In this document: in pieces, positions 55,486 through 62,621 of the stretch
How the letters are laid out: every line of letters starts with the position of its first letter
How positions within the stretch are numbered: position 1 is the stretch's first letter
NCBI GenBank assembly: GCA_964017185.1
Contig: OZ024875.1
Location: 32,125,456 to 32,189,455, forward strand
Length of the DNA stretch: 64,000 nucleotides
Reading direction: 5' to 3'
Source: Rugalucina vietnamica
Taxonomy: Eukaryota > Mollusca > Bivalvia > Lucinida > Lucinidae
Made by a program: the position numbers and the translations under genes
The notes under the pieces: model-generated
Told to the model about the DNA's origin: nothing
Seen by the model: the letters and a program-made list of their open reading frames with translations, nothing else
Databases searched by the model: none

Positions 55486-56376
55486 CAGTATAAGCCGAAT
55501 GCTGGCAAAAGAGCTGGCTTGGGGGTTGAAGTTAGTGAAATTTTGAAATCATTATTTGGATACCCCTCTGATATTTGGCACCCTGCCTACCCTTCTCATC
55601 CTCTTTCAATCATAATAAGACTTGCCTCGTCCCTTCATACAACATCTGCCTATATGGTGGTATAAGCGGTTTAGTGGCACAAGAGCTGGTTTGGGGTCTA
55701 GAGATCGAGAAATGTTTAAAACAGCACTTTGGACACTCTACTGACTTTTGGCGCCCTGGCTATTATTCTCATCCTTTTCCAATCCTTAGGAGACTTGTTT
55801 AAAGCCTTCTTAGAACATACGCTTATATCGCAGTATATGCGGCTTGGTGGCACAAGAGCTGGTTTTGGGGCTGGAGATCGAGAAATGTTGAAAACAGCAT
55901 TATGGACACCCCTCTGATATTTGGCGCCCTGTCTATCCATCTCATCCTCTTTCAATCCTGATGAGACTTGCAACATAACTTCATAGAACATATACCTATA
56001 TTCAAGCATAAGCGGCTTGCTGGCACAAGAGCTGGTTTTGGAGCAGGAGACCGAGGAATATCAAAAACCGCATTTTAGACACCCCCCTCTGACTTTTGGC
56101 GACCTGACTACCCTTCGGATCCTCTTTCAATCCTGATGAAATTTGCCACAAACCTCTATAGAACATTTATCTATATCGCAGTATAAGCGGCTTGCTGGCA
56201 CAAGAGCTGGTTTCGGAACAGAATCTCGAGAAATATTGAAAGAAACATTTTGACCCCCCCCCCCCCCTCTGACTTTTGTCGCCTAGACTACTGAGGCTTA
56301 CCACAAACCTTCATACAACATGTATATATATTGCAGTATAAGCTGCTTGCCTAAATAAGACCTAGTACGGGAGCAG
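55486..56376 (-). repeat. Diverged relic satellite monomers
   Basis: The motif GTATAAGCGGCTTGCTGGCACA and close variants recurs near 55487, 55660, 55833, 56006, 56181 and 56333, giving steps of 173, 173, 173, 175 and about 152 bp. The blocks CACAAGAGCTGGTTT, ATCGAGAAAT and CTCATCCTCTTTCAATCC remain recognisable. Elsewhere each monomer differs strongly from its neighbours and from the main array. An expanded C-run lies at 56254-56267. This is the expected decay at the end of a satellite array. Short open frames here are satellite and not genes. Confidence 0.85.
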
Positions 56377-56771
56377 GATTTGTTTTGACATGAACCACTT
56401 TTACTGGGCAGGTCCAGATGAAATTTTCATCCAACTTTTTTTTTCTTCTGCTAGATGAAATTTTCACCGGATGAAATTTTCATCCAACTTGACGCCGGTA
56501 TAAAATTGGGTTTATCATTGTTTGGATATTTTTTATACAGGAGAGTTGCAAAACGTGGTCATTCTGCCCCTCTATAACCAGACTGAGAAGAAACTGAGAG
56601 ACTAGAATGAGTTTAGACTCAAGCATGACGAGTTTCGACTCAACGTTTTCGTATGGTTAGTATGTTCTATTTTTATGGCAAGGTCGAACTTATGGCGTTT
56701 TAATTTGTAGCGTGTATTATTTCGATACCCAGACATACACATTTTAAAACTTGCGATGTACTGTAATATAT
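56377..56771. other. Unique AT-rich stretch with a palindromic 16-17-mer repeated three times
   Basis: No gene is seen. A short palindrome, GGATGAAATTTTCATCC (eight-base arms around one base) and near variants, occurs at 56416-56432, 56453-56468 and 56469-56485. The first and third copies are followed by AACTT. It could be a small inverted-repeat cluster or a protein-binding array; function unknown. Confidence 0.6.
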
Positions 56772-57005
56772 GAGCCGCCCCATGGGAAAACCAACAATCT
56801 GCATAGGCGAAAACAAAGACGCAGATCAGCTTCGCGGTAACCGCGAAGCTGATCAGCGCCTTTGTTTTCGCTACTCGGATAGTAGAATTCCTCTTCTACT
56901 TAAATCCGAAATTTCAAGCTTCTTGCTCTTTTCTGTGCTTGTACAGGCTGGTTTGTGTCGGACCTGTTCGGAAACCACATTGTTGGTTTTCCCACGAGGC
57001 GGTTT
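56772..57005 (+). mobile_element. MITE-1 copy a
   Basis: A short non-coding element with inverted ends: GAGCCGCCCCATGGGAAAAC at the left and, inverted, GGTTTTCCCACGAGGCGGTT at the right. Near the left end is a large internal palindrome (56824-56854) whose outer arms GCGAAAACAAAG and CTTTGTTTTCGC extend the hairpin. The right half has TTTGTGTCGGACCTGTTCGG, shared with the other copies. The flanks ATAT (left) and AAAT (right) fit an A/T-rich 4-base target duplication with one change. No transposase is seen. The superfamily is not assigned. Confidence 0.8.
56824..56854. repeat. Perfect 15-base-arm palindrome inside MITE-1
   Basis: GATCAGCTTCGCGGT and its exact reverse complement are separated by a single A. 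MITE-1 copy c (60598-60625) has a shorter version with arms ATCAGCTTCGCA and TGCGAAGCTGAT, so the internal hairpin is a family feature. Confidence 0.9.
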
Positions 57006-57042
57006 AAATATATCTCCCATTTGCATCAACCGACCGCCCCTG

Positions 57043-57065
57043 CCCCCCCCCCCCCCCCCGCCCCC
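57043..57065. repeat. Poly-C tract
   Basis: A run of 17 C, one G, then five C. It may form an i-motif or G-quadruplex, and its length is prone to slippage and sequencing error. Confidence 0.85.
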
Positions 57066-57068
57066 GCT

Positions 57069-57132
57069 CAGTTTAATGGTTAATACACAGGAAGTACTGG
57101 GTGCGTCCCGACAAGTCTGAAAAATTGATCAC
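57069..57132 (+). mobile_element. SINE 3' fragment (same family as 63356-63560)
   Basis: Aligns with the 3' part of the complete SINE: GGTTAATACACAGGAAG against GGTTAAACCCAGGAAG, then GCGTCCCGACAAGTCTGAAA against CCGTCCCGCCATGACTGAAA. The match stops where MITE-2 starts (57133), so MITE-2 appears to have inserted into this SINE remnant or next to it. Confidence 0.6.
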
Positions 57133-57371
57133 CTGGACCCAGCTGTTCAAAGCATCGTTAGCTTAACGATATCGTTAAGACAAATTTGTTAAGCAAATAT
57201 CAGCTAAAGTAACAAATACACTGTTATTTTTTGTTGAAAAATGTGAGAATCCTTTGCAGTGATTTGCACATTTTTTCATCAAAAAATAACAGTGTATTTG
57301 TAATATTAATGTTTGAAATTTAAACGAAACGTTAACTAACGACGTCGTTAGTTTTGAACAACTGGGCCCAG
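57133..57371. mobile_element. MITE-2
   Basis: A 239 bp element with imperfect 19-base inverted ends: CTGGACCCAGCTGTTCAAA at the left and TTTGAACAACTGGGCCCAG at the right (17 of 19 match). Inside, a perfect 21-base inverted pair lies at 57213-57233 and 57280-57300, and there are GTTAGCTTAACGATATCGTTAA-like palindromes near both ends. No coding capacity. The target duplication and superfamily are not resolved. Confidence 0.75.
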
Positions 57372-57456
57372 ATAATAGATGTGGCTCGCGCTCGCGATAG
57401 TAACGTTACCATAAAATTACCGATTTCATACAAGAGCTGGCTGATATGATAAAATT

Positions 57457-57467
57457 GATGATGATGA

Positions 57468-57539
<72 letters not shown>

Positions 57540-57566
57540 GAAGAAGAAGAAGAAGAAGAAGAAGAA
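57457..57566. repeat. Trinucleotide microsatellite (GAT)n then (GAA)n
   Basis: About 27 GAT repeats, with one interruption near 57467, run into about ten GAA repeats. The translated poly-Met, poly-His and poly-Lys frames are artefacts of the repeat. Confidence 0.97.
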
Positions 57567-57674
57567 AATTAATTTCTGGAGATGCATCTGGTGTGCACAA
57601 GGAACTATAAAAACGTATCGAACTTTGGTTTATAGGCTTGCCAGCTTTCCCTGTTCAGCCCAGTTCATCAGCAG

Positions 57675-57764
57675 GAACCAACAGGCTTCAGTCAGTTTTG
57701 ACAGCCAACAACTTTGTGTCCTATCTAACAGTTCTAGCAGTAATGGATGCTTTAGGATCTACAG
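57675..57764 (+). CDS. Candidate upstream exon of the Kunitz-like membrane protein gene
   Basis: A possible internal exon ending at ACAG|GTGGGT. The chosen acceptor (GCAG|GAACC) gives a 90-base exon with phase 1 at both ends, matching the three firmer exons downstream. A better pyrimidine tract lies before an alternative acceptor at 57658 (CTGTTCAG), which would start the exon in phase 0. The coded peptide contains SVLTANNFVSYLTVLAVMDA, partly hydrophobic, with no domain I recognise. The duplicated segment at 57945 and the firm exon at 58430 follow. Membership of this exon in the gene is an inference from phase and spacing only. Confidence 0.4.
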
Positions 57765-57944
57765 GTGGGTGCACTATGCAGGCTATTCTTGAATCTACAT
57801 TTCTATCAATAAACGCAGATCATGGATCATAATAATTCGCTCTGTGAGAAAAAACGACTTCGTGGTTTCCGATCATGTGTAACAAAAACCGGGCTGCACT
57901 GCAACAGAAAATAATTAGAGGCAATGTAAAGACATTAAAAACAG

Positions 57945-57998
57945 CAACCCAGAGAGTTCTTTACCAAAAGGCGGTGAAAGCCTTACCAGACAGCAATG
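57945..57998 (+). pseudogene. Partial duplicate of the 58430 exon
   Basis: The first 54 or so bases closely match the start of the exon at 58430, including the ACAG/TCAG acceptor position: TTCTTTACCAAAAGGCGGTG against TTCTTTACAAAAAGGCGGTG. The encoded start, ATQRVLYQKAVK, parallels ATQRILYKKAVK. Further on, an extra base and then a missing base change the frame locally, and homology stops near 58000. No donor site equivalent to 58589 is seen. The open frame continues to a stop at 58181-58183. It is most likely a decayed exon copy; an alternative terminal exon is possible. Confidence 0.5.
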
Positions 57999-58009
57999 CT
58001 CAAGACGTC

Positions 58010-58086
58010 ATGCTTGAGTCTAATCATAGTCAGAAAAAAATAAAAGACATGCTTGAGTCTAATCACTGTCAGCAAAATAATATACA
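58010..58086 (+). repeat. 39-base in-frame tandem repeat
   Basis: ATGCTTGAGTCTAATCA starts at 58010 and again at 58049, exactly 13 codons apart, inside the open frame that follows the partial exon duplicate. The encoded copies are MLESNHSQKKIKD and MLESNHCQQNNIQ. The repeat keeps the frame, which mildly supports coding, but no splice donor or domain is visible. Confidence 0.6.
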
Positions 58087-58268
58087 GTATATGTATTGTA
58101 CTACGTGTTTTAAGAAAAAGGAGGCTCTGGTTTCAGATGAGCCGCTATTAAAACACTCAGCCAACGTTTCTCGTAAAAACTAGCCGGTCTATGAAATTCC
58201 AAAACAGATTTGGTTTGGCCCCAGTCAACAATGTATCATTTATGTCAGGTATTGGTCAGTAACGTTAC

Positions 58269-58282
58269 TATATATATATATA
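58269..58282. repeat. Short (TA)n microsatellite
   Basis: Seven TA units following the repeat-like GTAACGTTAC. No further significance is seen. Confidence 0.85.
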
Positions 58283-58429
58283 GGTAGTTGTTTAATCTAG
58301 CTCAAGAGCACAGTCCGTCACCAGTGAGCTCTCGTTCCCACGGCGTTGAACGCCATATACATGATATAACCTTAAGGCCACCGTGCACAACTGGCATTAC
58401 AGTTTCCAGTGTTTCTTTATTTGCTTCAG

Positions 58430-58588
58430 CAACGCAGAGAATTCTTTACAAAAAGGCGGTGAAAGATTACCAGACAGCGAATGGTGTGGATTTCTCAGGA
58501 AGATTTATCAACTCCATCGCAATAACGACACCTTTAATCGTTTACTGGCAGAATATTGCGAGCCCTAGTGCCCAGGAGAAAAGACAGA
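58430..58588 (+). CDS. Exon of Kunitz-like membrane protein gene (N-terminal side)
   Basis: A 159-base exon (53 codons) with a clear acceptor TTTGCTTCAG and a consensus donor GTAAGTGG, phase 1 at both ends. It encodes a charged stretch (QRILYKKAVKDYQ) followed by a mildly hydrophobic part (SIAITTPLIVYWQNIA). I do not recognise a domain. It joins in frame to the Kunitz-like exon at 59089, making an arginine at the junction. Symmetric phase-1 exons are characteristic of shuffled extracellular modules. A partial copy of its 5' end lies 485 bases upstream (57945). The gene's start lies upstream, at 57675 or beyond, and I did not find a convincing first exon, so this entry is partial. Confidence 0.65.
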
Positions 58589-58738
58589 GTAAGTGGGAAC
58601 GTGTGTGGGTTTAACCCATTTTTGACGAATGGATTTTCCCAACATCATTTGGGTGAGTCCACTTTCATTTTAGGCGCATCAGGAGTGATTTTATTTTATT
58701 CCATGTGTCAATGAAAATTTTCTAAGCAAAAAGAATAA

Positions 58739-58779
58739 CCCCAGATGGGACGCCGCTTTCTGCGGTGTCAAATCTGGGG
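58739..58779. other. Intronic 18-base-arm hairpin
   Basis: CCCCAGATGGGACGCCGC and GCGGTGTCAAATCTGGGG pair at 15 of 18 positions around a 5-base loop. It lies in the intron between 58589 and 59088. It could be a remnant of a small inverted-repeat element or an RNA fold. No flanking duplication was recognised. Confidence 0.6.
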
Positions 58780-58904
58780 CTATACTGTTTGCCCATATCC
58801 CACTAAAAGGATGCCGGGCTTAAAAGCGTTAACTTGGTGTGTGTGTGTGTGGGGGGGGTGGTAGAGGGGGTTGATTTCGGTTTACATCCCTTGTGGCACT
58901 GTCT

Positions 58905-58985
58905 ATAACATCATGCTGCATTTTCCTTGAGCAAGAAAGGCACATTCACTTTTCTAAGTAATGGTTAATAGCAGGAAGGGGTTAG
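58905..58985 (+). mobile_element. Degenerate SINE fragment
   Basis: TTTTCCTTGAGCAAGAAAGG, then ACATTCAC, and GGTTAATAGCAGGAAGGGGTTA resemble the middle of the complete SINE (TGTCCTTGAGCAAGACACAT ... GGTTAAACCCAGGAAGAGTTA). The tRNA-like head and the tail are not recognisable here. It lies in the intron before the Kunitz-like exon. Confidence 0.5.
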
Positions 58986-59088
58986 TAACGAATAAGGCAA
59001 AGAATAGTCAAAATATTATACTGATATGCTCATTAATCAATGTCAGAATGTTTCAGATTTAAGTTTAAAATCACTTTCTTTTCTTCAG

Positions 59089-59271
59089 GAGTTTGTGTTC
59101 TACCACAAGACCAGGGCAGTGGAGTAGAAGCACTTTCCAGGTACTATTACGACCAATCATCAGACACGTGTAGACAGTTTACGTATAGAGGCACTGCGGG
59201 GAATGAGAACAGATTTTCTACATTGAATAGTTGTGAACTTACTAGTTCAGAAGGAAAAACCGCTCTTAAAG
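59089..59271 (+). CDS. Kunitz-like domain exon
   Basis: A 183-base exon (61 codons), phase 1 at both ends, with acceptor TTTTCTTCAG and donor AAAG|GTGAGG. The peptide follows the Kunitz (BPTI) pattern: C-x2-P-x3-G, then RYYYD, C-x2-F-x-Y-x-G, N-E-N-R-F and a late C. By BPTI numbering Cys5, Cys30 and Cys51 are present; Cys14 is Gly, Cys38 is Thr and Cys55 is Ser. Only the 30-51 disulfide could form, and the reactive-site loop lacks its 14-38 bond, so protease inhibition is doubtful. The P1 position would be Val. The residues that pack the fold (Gly12, Tyr21-23, Phe33, Tyr35, Gly37, Asn43, Phe45) remain. The Kunitz assignment is strong; the function of this degenerate form is unknown. Confidence 0.8.
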
Positions 59272-59312
59272 GTGAGGAGTTTTACCTAATCGGAGTGTCT
59301 GTTGACAAACGT

Positions 59313-59400
59313 CTGTCAATAGCAAATATTCGGTTTAAATATGCTATTGACAGTCGTCAGTCAATAGCATATTTACACACTTTTTTTGCTATTGTCAGTA
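59313..59400. repeat. Clustered inverted repeats after the Kunitz exon donor
   Basis: CTGTCAATAGCAAATATT at 59313 pairs with AAATATGCTATTGACAG at 59337-59353. That second arm pairs again with GTCAATAGCATATT just downstream, and TGCTATTGTCAGTA follows near 59388. Alternative hairpins can therefore form about 40 bases into the intron. Possible effects on splicing are speculative. Confidence 0.65.
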
Positions 59401-59454
59401 TACTCTTCACATGCTTATTCATAAATTTTGTTTTCTTAGTTACTTTTTTTCCTG

Positions 59455-59615
59455 GGCGAGACCAGTACTATTGGAGGTTGTTTTTTGTGGGTTTGTTGTC
59501 CCGGGAGCACCCAAAGGCTCAACCGGGAGGTTTATTTTTGTTGTTGTTTTTGGAGAAGCCCGGGGTCGAACCTGCGAACCCTGGTTTACAAGGCGAACTA
59601 GAAAAAATATATGGT
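59455..59615 (-). mobile_element. Possible second tRNA-derived SINE (minus strand)
   Basis: On the minus strand, GGTTCGACCCC (59562-59572) fits the RNA polymerase III box B consensus. TAGTTCGCCTTGTAAACC, about 40 bases before it, resembles a tRNA box A region. The rest differs from the SINE at 63356. No target duplication was identified, so the limits are rough and the call is tentative. Confidence 0.35.
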
Positions 59616-59761
59616 GGCCTCTTATAACTTTCTTTTAGTGTACAAAATATATCGGATTTGTATATTTTAAACTCAACGAACACCAACTTGCGTCTACGAA
59701 ATATACGAGCCATTTTTTTCTTTCTTTTTTTTTTATTTTCGCCGGAAATTTAGTCCCACAT

Positions 59762-59960
59762 GGGCCGCTGCATAAGAAAACGAACAATCTGCATATGCGA
59801 AAACAATGACACAGATGAGACACTGTGCAGGTAACTGATTGATCGTCTACTTTAATCCGAAATTTCAAGCTTCTAGCTTGCTTCTGTGACTGTACAGGTC
59901 GGTTTGTGTCGGACCTGGTCGGAAACCGATATTACCGGCTATTTTCTCGTGATAAGACTC
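59762..59960 (+). mobile_element. MITE-1 copy b, next to the 3' splice site of the last exon
   Basis: The left end GGGCCGCTGCATAAGAAAAC, the inner part CTGCATATGCGAAAACAATG, the right-half block TTTGTGTCGGACCTGGTCGG and the degenerate right end TTTTCTCGTGATAAGACTC match the family. Flanks ACAT and ATAT fit a 4-base A/T-rich target duplication with one change. The internal palindrome is mostly lost. The element ends 21 bases before the end of the intron, in the same sense as the gene. Confidence 0.75.
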
Positions 59961-59981
59961 ATATTGTTTGTTATGTTTCAG

Positions 59982-60118
59982 AGGCAATTCTGTTATCCCA
60001 GAGGGCCGACGGGTTCGTCTTTCTGGCGGGCACCATCTTCGGTAGTCTTGGGACAACGATCTACGTGATACTGTACAAATTATTCGGATTTGGGTCTCAG
60101 GCTCTGGCAAGGATGTAA
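59982..60118 (+). CDS. Last exon of Kunitz-like membrane protein gene: C-terminal membrane segment
   Basis: The acceptor GTTATGTTTCAG leads into a phase-1 exon that continues the Kunitz-like exon in frame (Lys-Glu-Ala at the junction) and ends with TAA at 60116-60118. It codes 44 residues after the split codon. A hydrophobic stretch containing GFVFLAGTIFGSLGTTIYVI, then LYKLFG, is long enough for one membrane span, followed by a short tail ending SQALARM. Together with the Kunitz-like exon this suggests a single-pass protein with its N-terminal part outside the cell and a very short inside tail. An AATAAA lies 22 bases after the stop. The membrane topology is inferred from hydrophobicity and the Kunitz fold. 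Confidence 0.75.
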
Positions 60119-60139
60119 AATTATGTATATTTATTGCTA

Positions 60140-60145
60140 AATAAA
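60140..60145 (+). terminator. Polyadenylation signal AATAAA
   Basis: A canonical hexamer 22 bases after the stop codon of the Kunitz-like gene. Cleavage would fall near 60160-60170. A second AATAAA-like site lies in the duplicated copy near 60280. Confidence 0.65.
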
Positions 60146-60147
60146 TA

Positions 60148-60421
60148 TAATGTTCTACTCAAAGTTTTATTTATTTTTATCTTTTATTTTTTATTTATTT
60201 ATTTTTTTTTTATTTATTTTTTTTTGTATTGATGCTAAACGTCCCAGTCAGCAATTTTATAGTCATGTCGGAACATTAAATAAATAATGTTCTACTCAAA
60301 GTTTTATTTATTTTTATCTTTTTTTTTATTTTTATTTTTTATTTATTTATTTTTTTTTGTATTGATGCTAAACGTCCCAGTCAACAATTTTATAGTCATG
60401 TCGGGACGGACTCAAAGTTTT
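60148..60421. repeat. Tandem duplication, 137 bp period, carrying SINE tails
   Basis: TAATGTTCTACTCAAAGTTT occurs at 60148 and 60285, exactly 137 bases apart, and a shortened third edge (CTCAAAGTTTTGA) lies at 60411. Each copy holds a T-rich A/T stretch followed by TATTGATGCTAAACGTCCCA and ATTTTATAGTCATGTCGG. On the minus strand this is the 3' tail of the SINE at 63356 (GTCCCGACATGACT, then ATTGTTGACT, then CATCAATAC and an AAATAAAT-type tail). A minus-strand SINE tail was therefore duplicated together with the gene's polyadenylation region. Confidence 0.8.
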
Positions 60422-60554
60422 GACAAATAAAGAGACAGAAAAATACAACGTTCAGTTTCATTTTTTTCTCATTTATACATATATATACTTGTTTGCATAC
60501 ATATAGGTCCCTATATACAAAAATAATACAATATCAAATATGTAACATCATAAA

Positions 60555-60762
60555 TGAGCCGCGTCATAAGAATACCAACGTATTGCATATGCGAAAATCA
60601 GCTTCGCAATAACTGCGAAGCTGATCCGCTACACGGATAGTACAATTCCTCTTCTTTTAAATCTAAAATTTTCAGTCTCCAGCCATCTTCAGTGCTTGAA
60701 CAGCTCGATTTGTGTCGGAACTGTTCGGAAACCAAATTGCTGGTTTTCTCATGAAGCGGCTC
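60555..60762 (+). mobile_element. MITE-1 copy c
   Basis: A 208 bp copy with ends GAGCCGCGTCATAAGAATAC and, inverted, GGTTTTCTCATGAAGCGGCTC. It is flanked by AAAT on both sides (60551-60554 and 60763-60766), a clean 4-base target duplication. The internal hairpin (ATCAGCTTCGCA / TGCGAAGCTGAT) is kept. It lies between the two convergent genes. Confidence 0.85.
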
Positions 60763-60766
60763 AAAT

Positions 60767-61263
60767 GAAAAGCATAACAACACATAAGAAAAGCACGCAC
60801 CGTTAGTAAAATGCTTGGTTTCTGACCACTAAATATCTGGTGCAATTGTTTCAATAAAAATTAAGAGTTATATCCATTGGTTTTTTTTCTTATGCCGTTT
60901 TGTGCTGAAATATAAACAATGGGCTAACACAATTTTTCGAAACTCATACAAACATCAGAAGCACTGTAACAAAATACAAGAATACACGTTAATATCCAGA
61001 AATAAGCACATATTTTCAATGATTTTGGCCATTTTGTCAAATTTTATACGTTTCTAGCTGAATACAAGAATAGAAGCACAGTTTGTTGATTTTTTTTCCA
61101 TTGTCGGTTTTAATGCATTTAGATGAGATTGACTGAAAAAAATAGCGTTCTTCTCTTTATGATGAAATTTGCAACGTCATGTGGATTCTTCAACTAAAGC
61201 ACCATTTGAGCCAAAATATTCTAGTCATGAACATTAGAATGTCACTTATAAATATCGCCATGA
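60767..61263. other. Intergenic stretch / likely 3' UTR of the homeobox gene
   Basis: No coding frame is seen. On the minus strand an ATTAAA (plus-strand TTTAAT at 61108-61113) lies about 150 bases past the homeobox gene's stop codon and is a possible polyadenylation signal. The rest is AT-rich and unremarkable. Confidence 0.4.
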
Positions 61264-61926
61264 CTACCACGAGTCCGATGGAAAGTCTTGACCAAAACCA
61301 GAGTCACTTGCACTGACTGAAGAATCCAACGAAACACTGCCTTCTGTTCTGAGAGAATATGCTGGTGAGGAACCCCTAGACTCGTCATTGTCATCGTCGT
61401 CGGCGTTAACGTCTTCGCTATCGCGAACATCTGCGCCGCTTAGCTCCACTATCGAGTGTCTGGTAGCTCGCTTCAAAGTCGGTACAAACATCTGTCGAGC
61501 CGATTCGGGTCCTTTCTGTGTCAGTAGTTCGTCGCTGCAGACAGTAGATGAATCAGTCGACCCTTGATGAGCACCTTTGTCGTTAACCAATTCACCGAAG
61601 AGAGGTGGAGACAGACTGTAACCTTGTTGGACGCCGGTAGCTTGATGGAACTCTGTTGGATACTGCGATGTGGAGATGTTGATGTGGGGTATCGGGGATG
61701 GCATAAACGGCGATGAGGCTGCTAGCGGCATGTTGAAGAAGCTGCTGGGGAGCGGGAATGTCGGCGTCGGATTCTGGTTGTATGTCGACGGGAGGGCGAA
61801 GTGCGGATGACCCATTGCAGGATTGAAGAAGTATGGATAGCTGAAGTAGTTACTGTAGTAGGGAGGTAGATAGCAGTACGGGAAACTCTCACCGGGATGT
61901 CTGTTGTGCTGGAAGCTGTTGTCAAC
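61264..61926 (-). CDS. Last coding exon of homeobox gene (C-terminal region)
   Basis: On the minus strand the acceptor GATTATACAG leads into 220 codons and a TGA stop (61266-61264), phase 0. It joins in frame to the homeodomain exon 62810-62622. The region is low in predicted structure. Near the start is an aromatic- and proline-rich part (SFPYCYLPPYYSNYFSYPYF). Pro/Ser-rich sequence follows (TPTFPLPSSFF, SPFMPSPIPHIN), then an acidic run (DVNADDDDNDES) and a Ser-rich end finishing SGFGQDFPSDSW. Such tails often act as transactivation or repression regions in homeodomain proteins. I see no OAR motif or other named C-terminal motif. ATG codons inside the exon are not the gene's start. Confidence 0.8.
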   Translation of the reverse strand, partial: VDNSFQHNRHPGESFPYCYLPPYYSNYFSYPYFFNPAMGHPHFALPSTYNQNPTPTFPLPSSFFNMPLAASSPFMPSPIPHINISTSQYPTEFHQATGVQQGYSLSPPLFGELVNDKGAHQGSTDSSTVCSDELLTQKGPESARQMFVPTLKRATRHSIVELSGADVRDSEDVNADDDDNDESRGSSPAYSLRTEGSVSLDSSVSASDSGFGQDFPSDSW

Positions 61927-62280
61927 CTGTATAATCAAAACAAATATCAAGGAATTCAATTCATGGTTACTGCACAAAATTTCTGGATGAACACCTCATA
62001 TTTTTACTCGCACATAAAATATTACAAGCACCAACACTAACGGACAAAGATGCTAATCAGTGTTGGTGACACTAAATAGTGAGTGAGTGGCAGTATAGTG
62101 TTCTAGTGTTGCTAGCCGTGTTCTTTAATAAACATTGGTCCTTTAACATTCTTTAGTTAAATTTATATGAGCTAGTAAATCCTACTGGTTCTCCAACTAG
62201 TAAAATTTCAATTCTCGACGCTGTTTTTTACTTAATAAAATTATTATAATTCCTTATTAAGCCCTACTTTCTCGATACCT

Positions 62281-62312
62281 TTTGTGACTGTTCAGTCTGG
62301 TTTGTGTCGCGT
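62281..62312 (+). mobile_element. MITE-1 fragment e
   Basis: TTTGTGACTGTTCAGTCTGG followed by TTTGTGTCGC matches the right-half block of MITE-1 (CTGTGACTGTACAGGTCGGTTTGTGTCGG in copy b, given here only for its key residues). It lies in the intron between the two homeobox exons. The ends of the element are missing. Confidence 0.5.
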
Positions 62313-62621
62313 TTGCATCAGGAAAACATGTCCGTGAAATGTGTACCCCCTCAAGCCCCACTTTCAGTATGTAGCAAAACTGGGGTATGCAGGGGTATAC
62401 CTATTTTTCTTATTTTTGCTCCAAATCATAGTCTGGGTACTCGTCTCTAACGTGTACCCACAATCTATGTTTTGAGCAAAAATAGGAAAAATAGCAAAAC
62501 TTTTCTACTGAAAATTTTCTTATTTTACAACTTTGAAAATCTCTGTATATTGCATGGGCATGGGCATGTTTTTGTATTGGAAGACTCGACATAACCGACT
62601 TCGACTGAAAGACGAACGTAC

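Noticed and set aside
55290..55546. 71-residue open frame over the insertion and first relic monomer
   Set aside because: It spans the joint between non-satellite and satellite sequence and has no recognisable domain or coding bias.
1..56376. CRISPR array
   Set aside because: There are regular repeats, but the whole period is repeated with no variable spacers, no cas genes are present, and the context is eukaryotic.
1..56376. Telomeric or subtelomeric array
   Set aside because: No TTAGGG-type runs were seen on either strand. The position on the chromosome cannot be decided from this window.
56770..57120. 116-residue open frame
   Set aside because: It lies entirely over MITE-1 copy a, the poly-C tract and a SINE fragment, and similar stretches appear in the other non-coding MITE copies.
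57406..57792. Poly-His, poly-Met/poly-Lys open frames
   Set aside because: They are translations of the (GAT)n(GAA)n microsatellite.
59519..59868. Minus-strand short open frames in the last intron of the Kunitz-like gene
   Set aside because: They overlap the possible SINE and MITE-1 copy b and show no domain or splice support.
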